Shown here piece by piece: positions 1 through 6,150 of a DNA stretch of 9,949 bases. The DNA is from Fimbriimonadaceae bacterium (GTDB taxonomy: Bacteria > Armatimonadota > Fimbriimonadia > Fimbriimonadales > Fimbriimonadaceae), in the NCBI GenBank assembly GCA_014380605.1, contig JACMJO010000548.1, positions 1 through 9,949 of the forward strand, read 5' to 3'. The number at the start of each line of letters is the position of its first letter. The first letter of the stretch is position 1. The notes beneath the pieces were generated by a model. The model saw only the letters and a program-made list of their open reading frames with translations, was not told where the DNA came from and made no database searches. The position numbers and the translations under genes are program-made.

Positions 1-1245
1 GACGGCGGCGCTTCGCCCGCTAACCCCAGGTTCATCGAGGTGGATCTTCAACCGATAACCGCTTCTCAGTTTCTTTACTTCGTTGAGGTCCGGGTCCGGG
101 AGTTCGCCTTCCCAGGGCTCAAAAGTCGCAGTTCCCGAATTCCCAACGATTTCGATCGATTTTATGTCGAGCGGCTTTTCCTTCGGGCTGACAAGGAACA
201 ACTCGGTGTCTAATCCGGTGTCGCCCACGATGAGAACGTTTGGCTCTTGAGACAGGAAGCGATAGCGGGGGGTCGTTCGGACATGGATCGGAAACTTCTG
301 AACCGGTATTTCCGAGTCGTTTGAGAAGAGAATCAGGTGCTTGTTTAGGTCGCCAAGTATCTCGGTCGTATCCACCCGTATCTTCACAAGCACGGAAGAG
401 CCAGGAGCGGCGATGGCAGGCCCAGTGGCGTTTACGCACCCGCAGTCTGGGATCACCCGAAAGTTCAAGGGAGCATCTCCGAGGTTTGAAACTTGAACGC
501 TGAACTCTATGGGAACGCCCTGGATGATTGGACCCCGTTCAATGATTGTGGGTGTGAAACTTGCTTTGGGGTTGCCAGGCGAGAGCCGTTGCTTCTTGTC
601 GACGGCTTGTCGGAGGGAGGTCACAGCGTCGCGGATAGCGACAATCGTTGCGGACTCCGAAACGTCCACGTTCGATTGATACTGCATTTGTAGATCGACA
701 CGGCCCATCATTGTGCCCAGGAACGCCCCGGGAGCCAAACCCAAATAGGATGCCGCCGCGAACATCACTTCGTTATGGAGTGAAATGTTGCTCGTGAGTT
801 CGAGGGGAATTCCGCGGTTGAGCCCAATCACTGCCTCTAGTCGTGGCTCACCAAAAGAATCTGAAAAGAACAAGGCGACGCCGCGAGGTAACCCAGACGT
901 CGGGTCGTTGGCAAGGCTCTTCTCAAACGTGAATTTGATCGCAGGCTTGGGGCCTGCCTTGAACGACAATCCTGGAATGCGATTGGCAATAGCTCGAAAG
1001 GCTTGGGTTCTGATCTCGACAAGCTCTGCCCGCTTCGCCTGAGGCACGTTTTGATCATTCCATGAGTAGGTGACGACCGATCCTGGCAACAGTTGAAGCT
1101 TCTGCTTGGCGGCGTCAAACCGGCCATTGGCCATCTCCTGCTTTACTTGGTTGAAGGCTTTGTACAGATCGGGGCTCGTCCCCATTGGAAGCGCTGGCCC
1201 GAACGAAGTCTGAAAGGCGCCAGCGGCGAGAATCGCAAGAATCAT
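1..1245 (-). CDS. Secreted protein with DUF1573-like domain and matrixin-like degenerate segment (partial, 3' end outside window)
   Basis: The frame is open from an ATG at 1245 to base 1 (415 codons, no stop), so the C-terminus is missing. The N-terminus MILAILAAGAF is short, hydrophobic and followed by Gln, which suggests an exported protein although no basic residue precedes the core. Residues about 20-60 look helical (LYKAFNQVKQEMANGRFDAA). Residues about 95-185 resemble the layout of a matrixin metalloprotease (VALFFSD strand, then EVMFAAASYLGL around 159-170, then GTMMG), but the HExxHxxGxxH zinc ligands are replaced by F162, S166 and P172. Residues about 245-315 match the DUF1573 pattern: VSNLGDAPLNF, then DCGC with C268 and C270, then APGSSVLVKIRVDT, then FSND. 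The rest is beta-rich. The frame is open further upstream to a TGA near 1351 (first possible alternative start a TTG near 1331), so the start is not certain; no strong Shine-Dalgarno is seen. It lies downstream of prfB on the same strand, with no evident functional link. Function unknown. Confidence 0.8.
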   Translation of the reverse strand, partial: MILAILAAGAFQTSFGPALPMGTSPDLYKAFNQVKQEMANGRFDAAKQKLQLLPGSVVTYSWNDQNVPQAKRAELVEIRTQAFRAIANRIPGLSFKAGPKPAIKFTFEKSLANDPTSGLPRGVALFFSDSFGEPRLEAVIGLNRGIPLELTSNISLHNEVMFAAASYLGLAPGAFLGTMMGRVDLQMQYQSNVDVSESATIVAIRDAVTSLRQAVDKKQRLSPGNPKASFTPTIIERGPIIQGVPIEFSVQVSNLGDAPLNFRVIPDCGCVNATGPAIAAPGSSVLVKIRVDTTEILGDLNKHLILFSNDSEIPVQKFPIHVRTTPRYRFLSQEPNVLIVGDTGLDTELFLVSPKEKPLDIKSIEIVGNSGTATFEPWEGELPDPDLNEVKKLRSGYRLKIHLDEPGVSGRSAAV

Positions 1246-1272
1246 TATCGAAGAACCTACCCCAGGATGGCT

Positions 1273-1295
1273 ACGCCGATACGACGTGTCGGCGT
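1273..1295. repeat. Short hairpin upstream of the DUF1573-like gene
   Basis: Arms ACGCCGATAC (1273-1282) and GTGTCGGCGT (1286-1295) pair over 10 positions with one T/G mismatch and a 3-base loop. It sits 28 bp upstream of the ATG at 1245, in the presumed leader of that gene. No T-run follows on either strand, so it is not a standard terminator; a leader hairpin or protein site is possible. It could also be coding if the gene starts farther upstream. Confidence 0.4.
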
Positions 1296-1307
1296 TGCCT
1301 TCAGGTT

Positions 1308-1367
1308 CAAAAGATATTGAGGCCGCCAATGCCGCAAAGGGGAGAGCAAATCAGCACGGGGCCTCAA
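1308..1367 (-). terminator. Possible prfB terminator
   Basis: On the minus strand, TTGAGGCC (1367-1360) and GGCCTCAA (1324-1317) form a perfect 8-bp stem over a 35-base loop, followed by the T-rich TATCTTTTG (1316-1308). A short inner stem (GTGC with GCAT) could shorten the loop. It begins about 50 bases after the prfB stop. The long loop makes it weaker than a textbook terminator. The rest of the 173-bp gap between the two minus-strand genes shows nothing else clear. Confidence 0.4.
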
Positions 1368-1418
1368 CTACATTTATGACAAGTTTCGGGCCAAAAGGGA
1401 AGGGTTTATGGAAAAGAA

Positions 1419-2532
1419 CTACTCAATAAATTTGTCTTCGGCGGGTTTCTTCTTCATGAAGGCTTCGATAAACCCGTCTATATCGCCGTCCATGACGCCA
1501 ACAATGTTGCCAGTTTCGTATCCGGTCCGGTGGTCTTTGACCATCGTGTAGGGCTGCATCACATAGCTTCGAATCTGTCGCCCCCACTCGGCTGGTCCCG
1601 TGACCATCATCGTCTTCATCCTTTCTGCGCTGTTCACCCGCTCTAGCTCTGACAATCGGGCGAGCAACACCATCATTGCGGTCGCACGATTCGCATGCTG
1701 GCTTCGCTCGTTTTGGCAGGATACGACGATCCCAGTTGGAAGGTGGGTAATTCGAACGGCGCTTTCCGTTTTGTTGACATGCTGTCCCCCAGCGCCACCG
1801 GCCCTAAGGGTTTCGACCTTTAGGTCATCGGGATTAATATTGACCTCGGATTCCTCGATCTCCGGGAGGGTTTCTACTTTGGCGAAAGAGGTATGTCGCC
1901 GCGCTGCCGAATCGAATGGAGAAATACGCACCAGGCGATGAACCCCGTTTTCGGCCTTCAAGTAGCCGTAGGCGTTCTCGCCAGTGACCAGAACCTGAAC
2001 CGACCGGTATCCCGTAACATCTCCTGGCGTCTCGCTGATGATCTCCATTTTGTAGCCGTGGTTTTGGCCCCAACGAGAATACATACGGAACAGCATCGCC
2101 GCCCAATCGCAAGCTTCCGAGCCGCCGGCGCCCGCGTTAATCTCGAGGATAGCGTTGCGACCATCGTGTTCGCCATTCAGGAGAGTCTTGAGTTCATAGG
2201 CATCCAGATCCTTTAAGAACTGAATCGCCATTTGGTCCGCTTCGAGGGCCATTTCCTCTGAGGGTTCGGCGCGAAGCATCTCGTAAAGCTCGGCAATGTC
2301 TCGCTCGGTCTTTTGGAGTTCGGTAACTGGGCCAGATATGCTTTTTAGGCGCGAGAGCTTTTGGTGAAGCTTGTTCGCCGACTCGGGATCGTTCCAGAAG
2401 TCTGGATGAGAGGACCGCTCCTCTAATTCGTGTATTTGAGACAGGAGTTGAGGCTGGTCAAAGATGACCTCCAATAGCGTCCAGTCTCCCACGAGCCTTA
2501 GACAGCGCTTCCTGCTGATCAATGTTCAGCAT
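1419..2532 (-). CDS. prfB: Peptide chain release factor 2 (RF2), expressed by programmed +1 frameshift
   Basis: RF2 recognises UAA and UGA in the ribosomal A site and triggers peptidyl-tRNA hydrolysis. The full product is 370 residues (E. coli RF2 has 365). The first 24 codons run from ATG 2532 (MLNIDQQEALSKARGRL...) to CTT at 2463-2461 and then meet an in-frame TGA; skipping T2460 continues at GAC 2459 as DQPQLLSQIHELEER and runs to TAG at 1419. The continuous frame from 2522 would give a different first 21 residues (MISRKRCLRLVGDWTLLEVIF) unlike RF2, so it is rejected as the true N-terminus. Family marks: FWNDPE in the N-terminal helical domain, the stop-codon-reading SPF at 204-206, and catalytic GGQ at 248-250. 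The residue equivalent to E. coli position 246 is Ala, the usual form in most bacteria. Only a weak AGG lies upstream of the start, with a long spacer. Expression is probably autoregulated by RF2 level through the frameshift. Confidence 0.97.
2457..2472 (-). promoter_or_regulatory. prfB programmed +1 frameshift element
   Basis: Reading the minus strand: GGAGGT (2472-2467), a 3-base spacer CAT, the slippery codon CTT (2463-2461), then TGA C (2460-2457). This is the canonical RF2 recoding signal, with an internal Shine-Dalgarno three bases before CUU and the UGA followed by C, a poor termination context. The layout equals that of E. coli prfB (AGGGGG TAT CTT TGAC). When RF2 is scarce, UGA decoding stalls and the ribosome slips forward by one base to make full-length RF2; otherwise a 24-residue peptide is released. 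Confidence 0.95.
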
Positions 2533-2561
2533 GCATCGATGGTACCTGCAAAAATGGGTGC

Positions 2562-2567
2562 ATAATA
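2562..2567 (-). promoter_or_regulatory. Possible -10 element of prfB
   Basis: TATTAT on the minus strand (2567-2562) matches the sigma70-type -10 consensus at 5 of 6 positions and lies 29 bases before the prfB ATG. No convincing -35 is found at 16-18 bp. On the plus strand the overlapping CATAAT (2561-2566) could equally serve the first protease gene, again without a good -35. This is the divergent intergenic region of prfB and the protease array. Confidence 0.3.
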
Positions 2568-2613
2568 GTTCTGTCTTTCGTCGACGGGACCGCTAGGTCG
2601 TCCGCCGAATCCT

Positions 2614-2644
2614 TTGGCCGCTTTCAGTTATTCAGCGCGGCCAA
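2614..2644. promoter_or_regulatory. Inverted repeat in leader of the first protease gene
   Basis: Perfect 8-bp arms TTGGCCGC (2614-2621) and GCGGCCAA (2637-2644) flank a 15-base AT-richer spacer. The right arm ends 11 bp before the Shine-Dalgarno of the first protease. It could be an operator for a dimeric regulator in the divergent promoter region, or an mRNA leader hairpin. No T-run follows, so it is not a terminator. Confidence 0.4.
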
Positions 2645-2655
2645 CCGCGTAATTC

Positions 2656-2662
2656 GGTGGAG
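2656..2662 (+). promoter_or_regulatory. Ribosome binding site that sets the start of protease 1
   Basis: GGTGGAG lies 9 bases before ATG 2672. An in-frame GTG at 2657 overlaps this site and has no Shine-Dalgarno of its own, and starting at ATG 2672 gives a compact signal peptide. The ATG is therefore preferred. Confidence 0.65.
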
Positions 2663-2671
2663 ATATCGACG

Positions 2672-4306
2672 ATGAGTTTTAATCTGAAGTTGTTGGCAGG
2701 GCTAGCTATGACCTGCCTTGCGGGGTCGTTGCTTGCCCAAACGGCTGAGTTCGTTCCTGGCGAAGTTCTTGTTAAGTTTCGGGGATCAGGCGCGACGCCT
2801 GCCAATGCTTCTTTAGTTGCCCACCGGGCCATCGGAGCGCAGAAGGTCGGTAACGTCGCCGTCCTCGATGTCGAAAGAGTCAAGTTGCCCACCGGCATGA
2901 ACGCTCGCGACGGCGTCGAGTACTACCAGCGGCTCTTGGGTGTTGAGTATGTGGAGCTCAATTACAAGAAAAAGAGCCACTTCGTCCCCAACGATCCCCA
3001 GTTGGCCGCTCAGTACGGCCCGACCAAGATGAAGGCCCAGCAGGCTTGGGATCTTACGAAGGGCAATCCCGCGGTGATCGTCGCGGTGATCGATGATGGC
3101 GCGGATGCTAATCACGAAGACTTGAAGAACAAACTGGTACCTGGATTCGATTATTCGGACGGCGATCCGGATACGACTCCATCAGGGACCCATGGAACAC
3201 TCTGCGCAGGAAACGTTGCCGCAGAGACCAACAACGCTAAAGGCATTGCGGGCATGGGATTCAATTGCCGCATCATGCCGATCAAGATCTTTCCAGAATC
3301 CACAGTTGCGAACTCATCAGCGGCAATCATCCACGCTGCCAACAACGGCGCGAGGGTGATTTCCATGAGCTATGGCGGCCCGGGCGAATCGGTCACCGAG
3401 CGAAACGCAGTCAACTTCGCGTGGGGGAAGGGATGCGTTCTTGTATCCAGTGTTGGAAACGACGGAATAACCCAGAAGAACTACCCAGCCGCATTTCCAA
3501 ACGTGATCGCAGTCGGGTCAACGGGAACCCAGGATATCCGTTCTGGCTTCAGCAATATTGGGGCAGACTGGGTCGATGTCGCCGCGCCCGGCGAAGCTAT
3601 TTTGTCCACCCTGGCCGGTGGTGGCTATTCGGCTTCGGATGGAACCTCGTTCTCTTGTCCATTGGTTGCAGGGGTCGCGAGTTTGGTCTTCTCTGCCGGC
3701 GGGGCAGGATTGACGAACACGCAAGTTCGGAATGCCATCGAGACCACCACCGACCCGGTTCCTGGCAACTTCTTCAAATTTGGACGCGTGAACGCTTTTC
3801 GTGCGGTTTCGGCGGTGGATAGCGGGTCGGTAACCGTAAACGCGGCAACGAATGTTTCGTCATGGTTCGGTCTGAACTTCACGGGAAGTAGCGTCGACTT
3901 GCTTAGCACCGACCTGAACTTTGCCACCGTGACATCCGTAACCGATCCTCTCGGCCATATTGCAGGCGTCATCGTCGATTTGTCCTATGTCGAAGCTTCG
4001 ACAACGGTGAGAGCGGCAACGGCAGCGATTGAAGCAAACGGGCCAAGCGGGTCTTCGGGCCAAGTATTCCTTTGGGATTTTGTGAGCTCGAAGTTCGTCT
4101 TGCCAAAGTCCTTTGCGATCAACATAACCGGCAACAAACGTCAGAAAATCACCCTTCCGACAAACCTCTCCCGGTACGTTTCGGGCGGCCAAATGAGGCT
4201 TGGAATCCGAGCGATCGGTCCCAATCGCAAGCCCAGGGATTGGAAGACTGGATTCGATCTGAACGTCGGCTTTGTTCAGGTGGAGACCAGACCTCAACTT
4301 CCTTAG
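2672..4306 (+). CDS. Secreted subtilisin-like serine protease 1 (S8 family)
   Basis: 544 residues. A signal peptide (MSFNLKLLAGLAM...) probably ends after A22, leaving Gln23 as the mature N-terminus. Residues about 27-105 form an I9-like propeptide with FVPGEVLVKFRG, VKLPTGM and VEYVELNYK, the usual intramolecular chaperone and inhibitor. The S8 catalytic domain (about 110-385) holds D141 (VAVIDDG), H174 (THGTLCAG), oxyanion N263 (SVGNDG) and S326 (GTSFSCP), so it should be active. The His after the serine motif, common in the family (GTSMAxPHVAG), is Leu here. Residues about 386-544 are a beta-rich C-terminal domain (DLLSTDLNF, IAGVIVDL, IRAIGPNR) shared with the next three genes. It is the first of three tandem paralogues, closest to the second. 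A terminator follows directly, so it is likely its own transcription unit. Substrate unknown; secretion to the envelope or medium is inferred. Confidence 0.93.
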   Translation: MSFNLKLLAGLAMTCLAGSLLAQTAEFVPGEVLVKFRGSGATPANASLVAHRAIGAQKVGNVAVLDVERVKLPTGMNARDGVEYYQRLLGVEYVELNYKKKSHFVPNDPQLAAQYGPTKMKAQQAWDLTKGNPAVIVAVIDDGADANHEDLKNKLVPGFDYSDGDPDTTPSGTHGTLCAGNVAAETNNAKGIAGMGFNCRIMPIKIFPESTVANSSAAIIHAANNGARVISMSYGGPGESVTERNAVNFAWGKGCVLVSSVGNDGITQKNYPAAFPNVIAVGSTGTQDIRSGFSNIGADWVDVAAPGEAILSTLAGGGYSASDGTSFSCPLVAGVASLVFSAGGAGLTNTQVRNAIETTTDPVPGNFFKFGRVNAFRAVSAVDSGSVTVNAATNVSSWFGLNFTGSSVDLLSTDLNFATVTSVTDPLGHIAGVIVDLSYVEASTTVRAATAAIEANGPSGSSGQVFLWDFVSSKFVLPKSFAINITGNKRQKITLPTNLSRYVSGGQMRLGIRAIGPNRKPRDWKTGFDLNVGFVQVETRPQLP

Positions 4307-4325
4307 CTTGAAGGACATTGAGCTT

Positions 4326-4354
4326 TGCCGGAGTCTTAATGGCTCCGGCATTTT
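4326..4354 (+). terminator. Rho-independent terminator after protease 1
   Basis: TGCCGGAG (4326-4333) and CTCCGGCA (4343-4350) form a GC-rich 8-bp stem with a 9-base loop, followed by TTTT (4351-4354). It lies 19 bases after the stop codon. The T-run is short but the stem is strong. Confidence 0.8.
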
Positions 4355-4402
4355 CATGTCGATGGGTTATCGAACTTGATGGTTCTCGAGGCGCGTCTGT
4401 AG

Positions 4403-4429
4403 TTGTAACGGCTCAAAGAGTTGTATTAT
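4403..4429 (+). promoter_or_regulatory. Possible promoter of protease 2
   Basis: TTGTAA (4403-4408) and TATTAT (4424-4429, 5 of 6 to the -10 consensus) are separated by 15 bp, which is shorter than ideal. It follows the terminator of protease 1 and lies 33 bp before the ATG, so position fits; sequence support is modest. Confidence 0.35.
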
Positions 4430-4446
4430 TGTTTGCCCAATCCCCC

Positions 4447-4451
4447 GGAGG
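4447..4451 (+). promoter_or_regulatory. Ribosome binding site of protease 2
   Basis: GGAGG lies 11 bases before ATG 4463. It is a full-strength Shine-Dalgarno and supports this start. Confidence 0.65.
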
Positions 4452-4462
4452 ATAGAAGATAG

Positions 4463-6094
4463 ATGAATTTTTTTAGAAGAGCGGTACTCGCTCCTCTGTT
4501 TGCGTTGGCCGCCTCAATGGCTTTCTCGCAAGCGGTTGAGTTTGCCCCCAGAGAAGTCCTTGTAAAGTTCCGCGGAACTGCTTCGGTCGCAGCGAATTAC
4601 GCTCGAATTGCCAACAGTGCAGTCGGCGCTCAAACGATCAGACAGATCGCAAGAATTAACGTTGATCGAATCAGAATTCCTGCTGGAATGCCGATCGACG
4701 ATGCGCTGTCGTATTACGGCGGGTTAAGCACGGTTGAATACGCTGAACCCAATGCGGTCAAGCAAAAATATTACATTCCCAACGACCCCCGATGGGCGAG
4801 CCAATACGGCCCCGTAAAGGTGAAGGCACCTGAGGCTTGGAATATTACCAAGGGCAACGCAAGTGTGATCATTGCCATTATCGACGATGGTATTGCCGCG
4901 AGTCATGAGGACTTGGACGCGAAGCGGGTACCGGGCTTCGATTTCTCGGACAATGACGGCGATCCCAACACGACTGAGGACCATGGCACGCACTGCGCAG
5001 GCATTGCGGCAGCCCACACCGATAACGGAAAGGGCGTGGCCGGTACCGGTTTTAACAGCCGGATCATGCCGCTCAAGATTTTTCCGAACGCTACGGCGGC
5101 TACCTCTGCAGCAGCCATCATTCATGCTGCGGACAACGGCGTGAAGGTCATCAGCATGAGCTACGGCGGCGGGTTCGAGTCTGTTACTGAGAAGAACGCT
5201 GTCAATTACGCATGGGGCAAAAATGTCGTCCTTCTGGCTGCCGCCGGCAACGGAGGCAACCAGACTAAGGGCTATCCGGCAGCGTTCGACAAAGTCATCG
5301 CGGTTGGCTCAACTACCTCGGCAGACCTTCGGTACGACGGGAGCACTTTTGGCGTGGACTGGGTTGACGTTGGAGCTCCCGGGGTCAACATTGAGAGCAC
5401 CATAAACGGAGGATATGCTCAGTTTACAGGAACGTCGATGGCCTGTCCGATGGCAGCTGGCGTTGTTAGCCTACTTTGGGCTCAAGCGCTGCCAGGCACG
5501 ACTAACACGCAGATTCGAGCTGCTTTAGAAAACACTACTGATCCCATTGCAAATGGCGGATTCAAGAATGGACGCATCAACGCGTTCAAAGCGTGCCAGT
5601 CTCTTGACCCAGGCAGCGCCGACATCAGCAATGCCACTGCAGTTGCCTTGTGGACAGGCTCGGGGATAAGTGGAGGCGCAACCGATCTTGGAGCTACCGA
5701 CGTTAACTTCGTAGCCGTTACCACGTCTCAGAGCACGCTTGGCCAGCTTGGCGGCGTTGTCGTCGACTTCGCCTTTACGGTAAGTCCGACGAACCTCAGA
5801 GAGGCCAATGCGTACATCGAAGCCAACGCTCCGGCAGGATCGACTGGACAGCTCTACTTGTGGGACTATGTTTCCAATAAGTTTGTGCTTATCAAGGCGT
5901 TTGCCGTCCAAGCAACGGGTGTGAAGCGTGAGAAGATTATTCTTCCTCTCAACCTAAGTCGATACGTCTCGGGTGGAAATCTGCGGGCAGGAATCCGCGC
6001 GATCGGTCCCAACCGTTCGCCGGGCGTTTGGAAGGGCGGTCCGTTTGACTTCAAGATTGGCTTCGCACAAATCTCAACCCGGCCAGTCAACTAG
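4463..6094 (+). CDS. Secreted subtilisin-like serine protease 2 (S8 family)
   Basis: 543 residues. The signal peptide MNFFRRAVLAPLFALAAS has two arginines and probably ends at AFS22, leaving Gln23 first. An I9-like propeptide (about 27-105) shows FAPREVLVKFRG, IRIPAGM and VEYAEPNAV. The catalytic domain has D141 (IAIIDDG), H174 (DHGTHCAG), oxyanion N263 (AAAGNGG) and S325 (GTSMACP), all intact; the His after the Ser motif is Met. Residues about 387-543 are the shared C-terminal domain (DLGATDVNF, GGVVVDF, LYLWDYVSNKF, LRAGIRAIGPNR). It has its own Shine-Dalgarno and possible promoter, is separated from protease 1 by a terminator, and is followed 19 bases after its stop by a hairpin that overlaps the next gene. 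The seven-T tract at the start (ATG AAT TTT TTT) is coding. The substrate is not evident; extracellular protein degradation is the likely role. Confidence 0.94.
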   Translation: MNFFRRAVLAPLFALAASMAFSQAVEFAPREVLVKFRGTASVAANYARIANSAVGAQTIRQIARINVDRIRIPAGMPIDDALSYYGGLSTVEYAEPNAVKQKYYIPNDPRWASQYGPVKVKAPEAWNITKGNASVIIAIIDDGIAASHEDLDAKRVPGFDFSDNDGDPNTTEDHGTHCAGIAAAHTDNGKGVAGTGFNSRIMPLKIFPNATAATSAAAIIHAADNGVKVISMSYGGGFESVTEKNAVNYAWGKNVVLLAAAGNGGNQTKGYPAAFDKVIAVGSTTSADLRYDGSTFGVDWVDVGAPGVNIESTINGGYAQFTGTSMACPMAAGVVSLLWAQALPGTTNTQIRAALENTTDPIANGGFKNGRINAFKACQSLDPGSADISNATAVALWTGSGISGGATDLGATDVNFVAVTTSQSTLGQLGGVVVDFAFTVSPTNLREANAYIEANAPAGSTGQLYLWDYVSNKFVLIKAFAVQATGVKREKIILPLNLSRYVSGGNLRAGIRAIGPNRSPGVWKGGPFDFKIGFAQISTRPVN

Positions 6095-6113
6095 GCAGCC
6101 TGATTGAAGTACG

Positions 6114-6150
6114 ATGCAGGCAACGTTATGCGTTGCCTGCATTTGTTTCT
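6114..6150 (+). terminator. Terminator-like hairpin overlapping the start of protease 3
   Basis: ATGCAGGCAACG (6114-6125) and CGTTGCCTGCAT (6131-6142) are perfect 12-bp arms with a 5-base loop TTATG, followed by TTGTTTCT (6143-6150). It begins 19 bases after the stop of protease 2 and has terminator form. The ATG of the next gene (6128-6130) lies in the loop and its only Shine-Dalgarno-like AGG (6118-6120) in the left arm. The structure may therefore end protease 2 transcripts, hide the start of protease 3, or both. Confidence 0.8.

Noticed and set aside
2460..2522. Continuous 367-residue RF2 reading frame starting at 2522
   Set aside because: Its first 21 residues do not resemble RF2, whereas the zero frame plus the canonical CTT TGA C slip site gives an RF2-like N-terminus.
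2657..2671. GTG start of protease 1
   Set aside because: It overlaps the GGTGGAG site that serves ATG 2672 and has no SD of its own.
3191..3214. Protease 1 as an inactive pseudoprotease, because of HGTL and CPLVAG
   Set aside because: Asp141, His174, Asn263 and Ser326 are all present in proper motifs; the changed residues are not catalytic.
4463..4480. Seven-T tract at the start of protease 2 as a slippage or frameshift site
   Set aside because: The frame is intact and encodes an ordinary signal peptide (NFF); no alternative product of interest follows.
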